From contig NZ_JBCLNF010000002.1 in the NCBI RefSeq assembly GCF_039062465.1, positions 310,001-374,000 of the forward strand: a stretch of DNA of 64,000 nt, given 5' to 3'. Position numbers and translations under genes: made by a program. The stretch comes from Parolsenella sp958406235. Lineage in GTDB: Bacteria; Actinomycetota; Coriobacteriia; Coriobacteriales; Atopobiaceae. Below, piece by piece: positions 8,708-17,800 of this stretch (its first letter is position 1; each line of letters begins with the position of its first letter). Below the pieces are notes generated by a model. That model was given only the letters and a program-made list of their open reading frames with translations, was not told the origin of the DNA and did not search any database.

Positions 8708-8974
8708 TTAGCTGCGGTCGCGACGGCCACCACGGCTGGACACCACGGAAACGGTGTACGGCAGAAGGGCCATCTCGCGAGCGCGCTTGATGGCGTTGGC
8801 GATGTCGTGCTGGTGCTGCGTGCAGGCGCCAGTGACGCGACGGGGCTTGATCTTGCCACGGTCGGTCATGTACTTGCGAAGGAGCTGAGTATCCTTGTAG
8901 TCGATGAACTCAGTGTTCTCCTTGCAGAACTGGCAGTACTTGCGACGCGGCTGACGCTGGTACTCAGTAGCCAT
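8708..8974 (-). CDS. rpsR: Small-subunit ribosomal protein S18
   Basis: Component of the 30S platform that binds 16S rRNA together with S6. The 88-residue protein carries the family core IDYKDTQLLRKYMTDRGKI and PRRVTGACTQHQ. The N-terminus has CQFC, a two-Cys motif; together with the Cys of TGACTQ this could hold a metal (the zinc-binding form of S18 in family terms, inferred). The ATG at 8974 has AAAGG ten nt upstream. It lies 13 nt before rplI in the classic rpsF-ssb-rpsR-rplI order. Confidence 0.97.
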   Translation of the reverse strand: MATEYQRQPRRKYCQFCKENTEFIDYKDTQLLRKYMTDRGKIKPRRVTGACTQHQHDIANAIKRAREMALLPYTVSVVSSRGGRRDRS

Positions 8975-9098
8975 GTCTCAAAACCTTTCTGTTGGCGTGC
9001 GGCCGGCTTGCGGCCGGACGCCGGTTCTCTCGGCGACGTGACCCGCGATGCGGGTACGCCAGCCACCTGGTGCTGGGACGATGCCCGGCCTGGGTGGC

Positions 9099-9587
9099 CT
9101 AGAACGGGATGTCCGCGTCGTACACATCCGCAGCGGGAGGTGCGGCGACGGGGACGGTGGCCGGCGCGGACTGCGGAGCCTGCGGGGCCTGGTAGGGAGC
9201 CTGCGGAGCTTGGGGGGCATAGCCACCCTGCTGCTGGTAACCACCGGCGTTGCCGCCCTGACGAGAGCTCATGAATTCGATTTCGTCGATGACGACCTCG
9301 ATCTTGGAGCGCTTCTGACCGTCACGCTCCCAAGAGCTGTAACGCAGACGACCCTCGATGGCTACCTTAGTTCCCTTGGTAAGGTAGCGCTGAATCGCCT
9401 CGGCACGGGTGCCGAACATCACGCAGTCGATGAAGTTGGGGTAGTCCTCCCAGTTGCCGGTCTGCGGATTGCGACGACGATCGTTGACCGCCACGCCCAG
9501 GTGCAGCACCTGCGTGCCACCCTGTGTGCTGCGCAGCTCGGGATCCCTGGTCAGGTTGCCCGTAATGTTCACTCGGTTGATGCTCAC
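9099..9587 (-). CDS. ssb: Single-stranded DNA-binding protein
   Basis: Coats single-stranded DNA in replication and repair and recruits partners by its C-terminal tip. The 162-residue protein has an OB fold in the first about 105 residues (MSINRVNITGNLTRDPELR, then WEDYPNFIDCVMFG). A flexible linker follows, with a Gln/Ala/Pro repeat of the type APQAPYQAPQAPQ, and then the tip YDADIPF, close to the canonical DDDIPF. The GTG at 9587 is chosen because GGAAGG lies about 11 nt before it; another GTG at 9596 is too close to that site. It sits between rpsF and rpsR, so its supply is tied to ribosomal protein expression. Confidence 0.96.
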   Translation of the reverse strand: MSINRVNITGNLTRDPELRSTQGGTQVLHLGVAVNDRRRNPQTGNWEDYPNFIDCVMFGTRAEAIQRYLTKGTKVAIEGRLRYSSWERDGQKRSKIEVVIDEIEFMSSRQGGNAGGYQQQGGYAPQAPQAPYQAPQAPQSAPATVPVAAPPAADVYDADIPF

Positions 9588-9638
9588 GATACTCACTACC
9601 TTCCACGTGCGGACTGTACGCCCGCTTCCATGACTGAC

Positions 9639-9932
9639 TTACTCGTTCTCGGGACGACGCACGATCATGTGGCGCTTCACAGCATCATTGATGCGGAGAA
9701 CGCGATCGAGCTCGGCGATCTGCGTGGGGTCAGCGTGGAAGTTGACGAGGGTGTAATCACCCTCAGTGAGCTTGTCGATCTCGTAGGCGAGCTTGCGCTT
9801 GCCCCAGTTATCGACGTTGTCGACGGCGCCGCCGTTCTCGGTGATGGCGACTTCGATGCGCTTCATAACACCAGCGCGAGTCTCATCAGTGATCGTCGGG
9901 TCGACAAAAAACAGCAGTTCATAAGCCTTCAT
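9639..9932 (-). CDS. rpsF: Small-subunit ribosomal protein S6
   Basis: Binds 16S rRNA with S18 in the 30S platform. The 97-residue protein has the normal length and shows the motifs MKAYELLFFVDPTI, WGKRKLAYEI and VNFHADP, ending with IVRRPENE. The ATG at 9932 is preceded by an excellent AGGAGGTGA; codons upstream of it are not used. First gene of the rpsF-ssb-rpsR-rplI operon. A candidate promoter with an extended -10 lies 75-80 nt upstream. In many bacteria the leader of this operon binds the S6-S18 complex; the hairpin at 9959-9985 is a candidate for such control but was not matched to the known motif. Confidence 0.97.
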   Translation of the reverse strand: MKAYELLFFVDPTITDETRAGVMKRIEVAITENGGAVDNVDNWGKRKLAYEIDKLTEGDYTLVNFHADPTQIAELDRVLRINDAVKRHMIVRRPENE

Positions 9933-9958
9933 GTGGTCACCTCCTCTGGGCATGTGGC

Positions 9959-9985
9959 CTCGGGTCGTGAAGGTTTGCGCCCGAG
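9959..9985 (-). promoter_or_regulatory. Leader hairpin of rpsF
   Basis: Stem CTCGGG/CCCGAG with a 15-nt loop in the rpsF leader, between the candidate promoter and the start codon. It could be part of an S6-S18 autoregulatory structure; the fit to that motif is not shown. Confidence 0.3.
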
Positions 9986-10006
9986 ACAGGAAAGGTTCGG
10001 TGGGGA

Positions 10007-10015
10007 ATCATACCA
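10007..10015 (-). promoter_or_regulatory. Candidate rpsF promoter (extended -10)
   Basis: On the minus strand TGGTATGAT, a TATGAT -10 box with the TGn extension, lies 75 nt before the rpsF start. The -35 region is poor, as is common with extended -10 promoters. Confidence 0.5.
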
Positions 10016-10261
10016 CGTCTGCGCCGCCTACTGTTAGGTGCGGGCGCAAAACGCCCGTTTGTCCGCACACAGCGCACACATGTCCAGCTTTTAACTTGGC
10101 CCACGCTGACCCCTTTCTTGGGCCAAGGCTAACAGCCGAACCTGACAAATATGGGCATCCAAACCGACAGATACCTGACACCGCAGCTAGGAGCCGAGAC
10201 TGAAACCGTGAGACGTTCTTGATGACCTCTCGTAATCAGATTCATACCGCTCGCCACAAAG
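10016..10261. other. Intergenic region between rpsF and the DUF4013 gene
   Basis: About 250 bp without a gene. It contains an inverted repeat TTGGCCCA/TGGGCCAA (10096-10126), a small hairpin CGGGCG/CGCCCG (10041-10057) and, at 10140-10170, a 31-bp sequence that recurs in related form upstream of the sortase locus at 57849-57879. Confidence 0.5.
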
Positions 10262-10297
10262 AAAGGCCCCCGAATGGTTCATCCATCCGGGGGCCTT
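10262..10297 (-). terminator. Terminator of the DUF4013 gene
   Basis: 10-bp stem AAGGCCCCCG/CGGGGGCCTT with a 15-nt loop and a short TTTCTTTG tail on the minus strand, 23 nt after the stop codon. Confidence 0.8.
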
Positions 10298-10319
10298 GGG
10301 CCAAACGCTCTAGAAATAG

Positions 10320-11636
10320 CTACTGCTGCGAGGGATTGGTGGGGTTATCCGTAGGCGATGATTCCGAGGCCCCAGTTCCTTCTTCGGCTCTTGGGCGCAC
10401 GAGGGGAACGATGACCTCGCCACTCGGCTGAGACTCCGTCTCCGGCGCTGCGGTCGGGACAGGCGTCACGTTCGTCGAGGCGACGGTGGGAGCCGGCGCC
10501 TGGGTGGGCATGGGAACCTGAGCCGGGGCGGCTCCCATCTGGGCGGAGGCGGGCATTGACGCCTCGGGGTCCTGTGGCGATGGCACGGGAACGGTCGCGG
10601 GAGCCGTCGTCTGCTGACATGCCTGCCCCGCCGGCGCCTGATACGGTTGGGCCGCCGGCGCCTGGTATGGCTGGCTCGTCGTCTGCTGATACGGCTGCTC
10701 GGCGGGTGCCTGATAGGTCTGATTCGCAGGCGGCGCATACGTCACAGGCGGCTGCTGGGCAGGGTAACCACCACCAGCACCGGGCGTGGTCGGCGGAACC
10801 GTAGACGTGGGAAGAGAGGCGGCCTGTGGAAGGGGGTCGCTCGGGCCGCCCCAGCGGGCAACGTCGAACTGCCTCATCCAGAGACCAACCGCGTTGTACG
10901 AGAGAAGCGAGGTCGCCGCATTCACGACGGCCGACAGGTATCCGGCAATCGCAGCAATAGGCATGACGATGCGAAGCATCGCGGTAAGGTGCCTGATAAA
11001 CATGGCGTCATCAAAGCTACCCGTGGCGGCTCGGGCCATCTTGATGATTTCGGGCAGGACAGAGACGCCTCCCAGCAGCATAAAGAAAATCCAGATAGCG
11101 CTGACGATAAGTCCGCCGACGATCGGAATGAGGACGAAGAAGAACAGGTCACCCGGCGCTCGCTTCACCATCTCAAGGACGCGAGAGGGGTTGAGACCAG
11201 CAGAAATCTTGGTGTAGATCGCGGCACGGAGCACGGCGACATACACCACGAGGATGTAGAAGAGCTGGGCAAGCACAAGCAGGGAACCGATCAAGCTCGC
11301 CAGGGCATCTGGGAGCAAGACATCCGCAATGGAGTTCACGATGCCAGCTGCGAGCATCCAAACAAACATCCACACGAAAGTCACCACGAGGGCACGCCAG
11401 CCGGACGCCAGGCACTCCCCAATGCGCACGCCGCGCTGCTTCGGCGAAGAGTCAATACCCCACGCCGTGAGACGCGCCCACTCAAGGCCATAGCCTACGA
11501 GACCGATCAGCCCCACAAACGGAACGAAACTCGCGAGAGCAAGCAACAGGATGACCTTGATCCAGCCCTTGTCGCGCGTGAGCATGTCCCAGCTTCTCGA
11601 AATGTAATGTGCCTTTCCATCTGCGCCGTATGCCAT
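10320..11636 (-). CDS. DUF4013-type polytopic membrane protein with Pro/Gln-rich tail
   Basis: Function unknown. The 438-residue protein resembles the DUF4013 family in its opening (YISRSWDMLTRDKGWIK, then a hydrophobic segment) and has about five to six membrane segments within the first about 260 residues, including WRALVVTFVWMFVWMLAAG and FFVLIPIVGGLIVSAIWIFF. The last about 170 residues are low-complexity, rich in Pro, Gln, Ala and Thr, with repeats such as QPYQAPAAQPYQAPAGQ, and are probably a disordered cytoplasmic or surface tail. The ATG at 11636 has GGAGGTAGCC before it. The gene stands alone between two tRNA-Ser genes and the rpsF operon and has its own terminator. The orientation of the tail cannot be decided here. 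Confidence 0.85.
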   Translation of the reverse strand: MAYGADGKAHYISRSWDMLTRDKGWIKVILLLALASFVPFVGLIGLVGYGLEWARLTAWGIDSSPKQRGVRIGECLASGWRALVVTFVWMFVWMLAAGIVNSIADVLLPDALASLIGSLLVLAQLFYILVVYVAVLRAAIYTKISAGLNPSRVLEMVKRAPGDLFFFVLIPIVGGLIVSAIWIFFMLLGGVSVLPEIIKMARAATGSFDDAMFIRHLTAMLRIVMPIAAIAGYLSAVVNAATSLLSYNAVGLWMRQFDVARWGGPSDPLPQAASLPTSTVPPTTPGAGGGYPAQQPPVTYAPPANQTYQAPAEQPYQQTTSQPYQAPAAQPYQAPAGQACQQTTAPATVPVPSPQDPEASMPASAQMGAAPAQVPMPTQAPAPTVASTNVTPVPTAAPETESQPSGEVIVPLVRPRAEEGTGASESSPTDNPTNPSQQ

Positions 11637-11691
11637 GGCTACCTCCTACGCACGTGTTATGCGCATGAGTATAACCGGGCACAGCACAAAC

Positions 11692-11725
11692 AAAAAAGGG
11701 CCCGGCTCACAAGCGAACCGGACCC
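11692..11725 (-). terminator. Terminator after tRNA-Ser(CGA)
   Basis: 8-bp stem GGGTCCGG/CCGGGCCC with one G-U pair, 12-nt loop, followed by six T residues on the minus strand. It starts 9 nt after the tRNA 3' end. Confidence 0.88.
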
Positions 11726-11732
11726 TACATTT

Positions 11733-11825
<93 letters not shown>

Positions 11826-11868
11826 AGAATATGAGAGCGGCGCCCGCATAGGACGCCGCGAAAGATTC

Positions 11869-11959
11869 TGGCGGAGAGTCGGGGATTTGAACCCCGGAGA
11901 CGCTTTAGACGCCTACACGATTTCCAATCGTGCGCCTTCGACCACTCGGCCAACTCTCC
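11869..11959 (-). tRNA. tRNA-Ser (anticodon GGA)
   Basis: A 91-nt class II tRNA. The acceptor stem GGAGAGT pairs with ACTCTCC, CCA is encoded, and the anticodon loop holds GGA for UCC/UCU. The variable arm is long. A TAGAAT hexamer (11976-11981 on the minus strand) lies 16 nt upstream as a likely -10 box. Confidence 0.96.
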
Positions 11960-12054
11960 ATTAAGCGCGGCGACTATTCTAACCTAAAAATATTGCCAAG
12001 CACAAGAGAAATTTCTCAGATTCTCAAAGGCGATCCTCAAGACGAGAAAATGGC

Positions 12055-13893
12055 TTACTTGTTCACGAGACCGGCGCGCACGTTGGCCTTCTTGCGCTCG
12101 ATCGCGTTGAGGATGCGCTTGCGCATACGGATGCTCTTCGGCGTGACCTCGACGAGCTCGTCGTCCATGATGTACTCGAGCGCCTCCTCGAGGGAGAAGG
12201 TGCGCGGCGGGGTGAGCTGAACGGCGATGTCTGCCGTGGAGCTACGCTGGTTGCCGAGCTGCTTGGAACGGGCAATGTTAACGACCATGTCACCAGGCTT
12301 GGAGCGCTCGCCCACGAGCATGCCCTCGTAGCACTCATCGCCAGGGCCCACGAAGAGCTGGCCGCGCTCCTGGAGCGTGCCGAGGGCGTAGGCGACGGCC
12401 TTCTCGGTGGTCATGGAGATCATGGCGCCGTTGTTGCGCACGCCAATCTCGCCGGCGAACGGGCCGTACTCGAGGAAGGTGTGATAGAAGACGCCCTCGC
12501 CGTGGGTGACGTTGAGGATGCGGTTCTTGAGGCCCATGATGCCACGGGTCGGAATCTTGAACTCGATGTGGCAGATGGTATCGCCCTGCTCGAGGTTGGT
12601 CAGGGTGCCGGAGGCATTACCGAAAAGCTCGATGACCTTACCGGAGTACTCGCCCGGGCACTCGACGACAGCCTGCTCGATCGGCTCGATGCGGTTGCCA
12701 TTCTCGTCCTTCTTGATGAGGACGCGCGGACGGCCAACCTGGAACTCGAAGCCCTCGCGGCGCATGGTCTCCATGAGGACGGAGAGGTGGAGAATGCCTC
12801 GGCCAGCGACCTCGACGCCCGTCTTGTCAGGGAGCTCCTCGATGTGCATGGTCACGTTGTTCTCGGCCTCGTTCATGAGACGCTCCTTGAGCTGGCGAGC
12901 GCCCACGATGTCACCCTCGCGGCCGACGAGCGGGCTCGTGCTGGCCTCGAAGACGATGGCGAGGGTCGGCGGGTCAATCTCGATCGGGTCGAGCTCGACG
13001 GGGTTCTCCGGATCGGTGTAGACGTCACCGATGTCGGTGCGGTCGATGCCCACGACAGCGGCGATGTCACCGGCGCTGACCTCCTGGCACTCGGTACGGC
13101 CGAGGTAGTCGAAGGTGAAGAGCTGCTTGACGGTGGCCTCGGCGCGCGAGCCGTCGTTCTTGACGACGAGGATGCGATCGCCGTCGTGAATGGTGCCGGA
13201 GTAGATGCGGCCGATGCCGATGCGGCCCACATACTCGGAGTGGTCGATCGTCACGCACTGCATGGCCAGCGGGGCGTCGACATCGGCCTCGGGGGCGGGC
13301 ATGTCGTCGATGATCATGTCAAGGAGCGGGTACATGTCGTTGTTGTCGTCAGACGGATCGAGGCGAGCGTAGCCGTTCATCGCGCTCGCGTAGACGACGT
13401 GCTCCATGGCGAACTCCAGCTGCTCGTCCGTGGCGCCAAGGTCAGCCATGAGGTCGAGGCAGTCGTTGTAGGCCTTCTCGGGGTTTGCGCCCGGGCGGTC
13501 GATCTTGTTGACGACGATCATGATGGAGAGGCCACCATCGATGGCGTGACGAAGCACGAAGCGCGTCTGGGGCATCGGGCCCTCGAAGGCGTCGACGAGC
13601 AGCAGGGCGCCGTCGGCCATCTTGAGGACGCGCTCGACCTCGCCGCCGAAGTCAGCGTGGCCCGGGGTGTCGAGGACGTTGATCTTGACGCCCTTGTACT
13701 CGATGGAGATGTTCTTGGCGAGGATGGTGATGCCGCGCTCGCGCTCCTGGTCGTTGGAGTCAAGCACGCGGTCCTCGACCTGCTGGTTCTCGCGGAAGGC
13801 GTCGGTGGCGCGCAGGAGCTTGTCAACGATGGTCGTCTTACCGTGGTCGACGTGGGCGATGATGGCGATGTTGCGTAGGTGTTCCTGGCGCAT
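12055..13893 (-). CDS. typA: Translational GTPase TypA/BipA
   Basis: Ribosome-binding GTPase of the EF-G family, linked in other bacteria to 50S assembly and stress growth. The 612-residue length is typical. G motifs are all present: G1 AHVDHGKTT (residue 14), G2 RGITI, G3 DTPGHADFGGEV, G4 NKIDRPGA. The TypA-specific C-terminal part includes RGIMGLKNRILNVTHGEG and VTPKSIRMRKR. The ATG at 13893 follows GAGGAT; 24 further in-frame codons upstream lack a ribosome site. The gene stands alone, with the tRNA-Ser genes downstream. No terminator was seen between 12054 and the tRNA promoter. Confidence 0.97.
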   Translation of the reverse strand: MRQEHLRNIAIIAHVDHGKTTIVDKLLRATDAFRENQQVEDRVLDSNDQERERGITILAKNISIEYKGVKINVLDTPGHADFGGEVERVLKMADGALLLVDAFEGPMPQTRFVLRHAIDGGLSIMIVVNKIDRPGANPEKAYNDCLDLMADLGATDEQLEFAMEHVVYASAMNGYARLDPSDDNNDMYPLLDMIIDDMPAPEADVDAPLAMQCVTIDHSEYVGRIGIGRIYSGTIHDGDRILVVKNDGSRAEATVKQLFTFDYLGRTECQEVSAGDIAAVVGIDRTDIGDVYTDPENPVELDPIEIDPPTLAIVFEASTSPLVGREGDIVGARQLKERLMNEAENNVTMHIEELPDKTGVEVAGRGILHLSVLMETMRREGFEFQVGRPRVLIKKDENGNRIEPIEQAVVECPGEYSGKVIELFGNASGTLTNLEQGDTICHIEFKIPTRGIMGLKNRILNVTHGEGVFYHTFLEYGPFAGEIGVRNNGAMISMTTEKAVAYALGTLQERGQLFVGPGDECYEGMLVGERSKPGDMVVNIARSKQLGNQRSSTADIAVQLTPPRTFSLEEALEYIMDDELVEVTPKSIRMRKRILNAIERKKANVRAGLVNK

Positions 13894-14127
13894 GTTTATC
13901 CTCAATCTCGTGCGGCGCGTCGGATTACGCGCGATATGGCATGTTTGGGCCGAATTCTCGGCCAACGGCTTAGTTTAGCGCGGTGGACGGTAGGTTGCTT
14001 TCCTCACAAGCGCATCCATCGAGGTATCACGGTTGAGACCGGTCTCACTCGGATGGGCAGGCGCCGAGAATGGCGCGAGGGCTTATGGGCTTGTCGAGGG
14101 ACAGTCTCAAAACCGCCGTGGCGAGTC

Positions 14128-14580
14128 CTACAGCAGGCTCGGGGTCTCCCCAGCCGGGGCGGGATCGCTCCAGGCGAGGTCATCGCCCGCGCCAATCCCC
14201 TCAACGAGCGAGAAGGCGGAGTAGCCGCACTCGGCGCCGCGCTCGCCAAACTCGAGGATGAGCGCATCTCGGAAGACGTCATCCTCATCCGCAACCGCGC
14301 CAAGGTACGCGATGGCATAGCAGGCGGGCTTGCCAATGACTCGAGCGTTGTCCTCACCACGAGCACCGTTGCGAACCCACGTGCGGGCCGCTTCGAGGCA
14401 CTGCTCGGCGGAATCATCGTCGAATTCGCAGGTCATACGCTGGCCCTGGGAATCCGCGGCGGTGGCGACAACGGAGAAGTCCTCGCCGGTAGCGAGGCGA
14501 TCGAGGACCTCGCCCATGAGGGTGCTACCGAGCTCGTCGGTCTGAGCGGAAACGCCGCCGTTGCCGTGATTGTCCGCCAT
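14128..14580 (-). CDS. Hypothetical acidic protein, 150 residues
   Basis: I do not recognise this protein. It is acidic, has no signal peptide or membrane segment, and contains scattered hydrophobic helices such as CYAIAYLGAVADEDD. Cys occurs at CEFDDDSAEQC and at PACYA and AECGYS, but without a metal-binding pattern. The gene is supported by a strong GGAGGGTGA ribosome site seven nt before the ATG at 14580 and by codon use like its neighbours. It lies downstream of the giant adhesin gene, after a clear terminator, and 234 bp upstream of typA. No operon partner is evident. Confidence 0.75.
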   Translation of the reverse strand: MADNHGNGGVSAQTDELGSTLMGEVLDRLATGEDFSVVATAADSQGQRMTCEFDDDSAEQCLEAARTWVRNGARGEDNARVIGKPACYAIAYLGAVADEDDVFRDALILEFGERGAECGYSAFSLVEGIGAGDDLAWSDPAPAGETPSLL

Positions 14581-14654
14581 GTGTCACCCTCCGCGTTCGA
14601 CGTGATATCGAAAAGATGGTAACGCATCCGCGCACGAGGTTGCGCGCTCCGCGC

Positions 14655-14694
14655 CAAAAGAGAAGGGAGCCGAGGCCAATTGACCTCGGCTCCC
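14655..14694 (-). terminator. Intrinsic terminator downstream of the adhesin gene
   Basis: 11-bp perfect stem GGGAGCCGAGG/CCTCGGCTCCC, 8-nt loop, then TTCTCTTTTGG on the minus strand. Confidence 0.85.
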
Positions 14695-14771
14695 AGAGCA
14701 CCGGGCGGGGATTGCGAAAGGAGAACGGGAGAAGCTTGACGAATCCGCCCGGTGGAAAGGAGCAGACCCTC

Positions 14772-14803
14772 GCCGGCGCGGCAATGGGAGGAGCCGCGCC
14801 GGC
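14772..14803 (-). terminator. GC-only hairpin just after the adhesin stop
   Basis: 11-bp perfect stem GCCGGCGCGGC/GCCGCGCCGGC with a 10-nt loop, 18 nt after the adhesin stop. It lacks a U-run, so it may protect the 3' end of the mRNA or slow polymerase before the proper terminator at 14655-14694. Confidence 0.55.
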
Positions 14804-14821
14804 TTAGGTTTCTTTGGTCCC

Positions 14822-17800
14822 CTAACTCCTCTTGCCCCTCTTGCTCACGACAAGGGCGACGGCGAGGATGGCGACGCCGAGAACCGCGCTAACCACGATG
14901 GGTGCAGACTCGATGGGGTCACCCGTCTGGGGGATGAACCTCGTGGGCGGCGCCGGGGTCGAGGGCTTCGCGGGCTCCTCGGGCTTGGTGTACGTGTTGC
15001 GGAACACGCAAGCCGCGAGCTCCTCCTGGTTCATGCTCGCGATGAGGTTGCCCTGACGATCGTCTTCGACCGTGACGGTGACCTTACGCTCCGCTTCGTC
15101 GTACGTGACGCCCTGCTGGCCATCGTTCACCTCGGAGATGGTAAACGTGTAGGTGCCGGCCTGCGTGAAGGAGAGCTCAGAGAACGTAACCTGACCGTTC
15201 GCGTCATTCGTCGCGGTGAGCTCGACACCGCCACCGGAGAGCTTGAAGGTGAACTGGCCGGCCTTGAGGTCTGCGCCCTCGAGCACCTTGGCCGCGGTGA
15301 GCGCGAGCTTGGTGGGCTTGGCGGTGTAGACGTTCTCGAACTCAGCCTCATCCGCATCCAGAAGCTTGTGGGTAACGCCGAGGGTTCCGTCCCCGTTGTC
15401 CACGACGGTCGTCGTCACACGGTAGGTTGCATCGCTATACGTAACGCCATTCGCGGTGGTCCCGTGGCCATGCTCTCGAATCGTGTAGTTGTGGACGCCA
15501 GGAGCGGTGTACTCAATGGCGCTCAGAACCACATTGCCGGACGCGTCGTTCTTACCAGTTGCGACGATACGCTCATCCTCGAGGAGGTCAAACGTGAACT
15601 CGTTCTCATCGAGGGTGCGTCCGGTCAGGGTCTTGTGGACCTTGATCTGATCGGTGACGCTAGAAGTAGTGGACGTGACGCTGTAGGAGTTCGTGAAGGT
15701 GAAGGCCGGGCCATCGAGCTCGTTGCCGTTCGCGTCGACGCGAGCAACAGTGAGTTTGCCGAGGCCATTATCCGTAACCCTGATGTACACGACACGTGTG
15801 GACTGTGCGTCATTCGTGACGCCCTTCGCAGAACCGCTCTCGGTGATGACGTAGCGGTAGGTGTGGGAACGCTCGCGAACGGGCTCGGCACCAGCTTCGC
15901 CATCGGTCGCGGCAGCAGCAGCGGTGTCGGAGACGACGCGCATCAGACTGCGAGACCTACGCCAGGAAGCGGTGGCAACGGTGTCCGCCTCAGCGTCATG
16001 GTTGGCAAGGGCCTGAGGTGCCGGCTCGGGAGCGGACTCAGACACAGCACCCTCAGACGGCGCGGGAGCGGCTTCCTGAGTTGCGGGAGGAGCAGCGTCG
16101 GGCTCGGAATCGACAACGGAGTTCCCGGTCTCTCCCACCGCAGGCTCGTTGAACTGCGCGTTAGGCGTGGGTGAGGGTTCGCCCAGGGCAGCGGCGTCAC
16201 CAGTCACGGCACCCGCACCTTCCGCCTCGCCGGCGGCGTCGTTGGTCTCGCCGTTCTCGTCAAGGGCCTTCAGAAGGTCATCGAGCTTAAACGTGATCGA
16301 GCCAAAGTCGACGTCGCCATTCGCATCGTTCGTGGTCCGGGTGCGGGTGGGCATGGGGGCACCAGCCTCGCCCTCGACGATGAAGGTGAACTTCCCGGTG
16401 ATATCGGTGCCATCAAGGCCTTTGGGCACGCCGAGCTGCTTGGAGCCCTTGAGACCGATGGAAACGGGCTCGCCCGTCGCGTACGTGTTGAGGAACGCGA
16501 GACCGCCGTTAGGAAGGTCCGCGGTGCAAGTCAGCGTTCCGTCGCCGTTATCCACAACGGTCACGTTGAAGGAGAAGCTCGACGCCGTGGCCGTCACACC
16601 CTTGTCGCTGAGACCGTCGGTAACCTCGTAGGCGACGTACGGGATGGTCCAGGTGTTGCCCGTGCGAGTAGCGAGGCCCTTGTCAACAAGGCCCGCGAGC
16701 ATAGCGCTGTCATAGGACAGGACTCCGAAGTTCACCTGACCGGAGACGTTCGTGGCAGTGGAAACGACCTTGCCGGCGTCCTTGCCGTAAACCAGGCGGA
16801 AGTTAAAGTCGTTGTCGAACATGAGGCCGTTCGTCATAGACTTCGTGCCAACGATGGAATCAGTTTTGCCGCTGGCGGCATAGGAGTTCACGAAGGAGAC
16901 CTTCGCAGCGGCGTTCGCGTCGGAACCGGCAACGTAGGTGTACGTGTTGTCGACACCAGACGTGCTCGTGATGTGCGTCGTTACCGTGAGTCTGGCGGTA
17001 GAGGCGTTATCAGCCGTGGTGATCTCGACGTTGTAGCTCGTTGCGTCATAGATGACGCCACCAAGATTGCCACCCTTCTCGGTAATGGTGTAGGAGTAGA
17101 CCTTCCCCACGTCTTCCTGGGTAAACGTGACGCCCGCGGGAGAGCTCACCACAAGAGCCTCGTCCCCGTCAGGGGCTGCGGAGCTGGCGTGCTCGCCGGC
17201 AATCCCGAGCTTGTCGCCATCACCGGTGGCGACAACGTCAAATCCAAACTCTCCCGCGCGCATGGCACGGCCGTTCATCGTCTTCGTTACGCTCAGGCCG
17301 CCGGCAGCCGTGTAGTCGAGCTGTGAGCTATAGGTGTTCGTGAAGACGTTGTTCTTGTTCTCCACGACGACGCTCATCGTGCCGGTGCCCTGGTCAGCGA
17401 CCGTTACGGTCACCGTCGCGACATGCTTGTCGTCAGAGATTCCGGGGATGCCGGAGGCGTTCTCGCGAACCTCGTAGACGAACGTGCGGGCGCCATCGCG
17501 CACCATGTCATACATGAACGGGATGGTGCCGAACGTGAAGTCAGCAGCCTCGTCCGCATTCCTGACGGTCACACTGGTGACTTCCTCGCCATTGGCATCA
17601 ACGGGTAGCGGCGCACCCTCGGTCTTGGCGCTGATCGTGAAGGTGAAGTTGTCTCCCTCGCGCCACTCACGGCCCTTGAGCACCTTGGAGAAATGGGGGT
17701 TCACGAGCTGGTCGGTCGGGATGCTGGAGTCATACGTGTTGACGAACTCCCTGTCACCGGAGATGAGCCTGACGGTCGCCTCGAGCTTGCCGGTCTCCGT

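Noticed and set aside
10041..10057. CGGGCG/CGCCCG hairpin as a terminator
   Set aside because: Both flanking genes are on the minus strand and the hairpin has no U-run in that direction; it is also upstream of the rpsF promoter.
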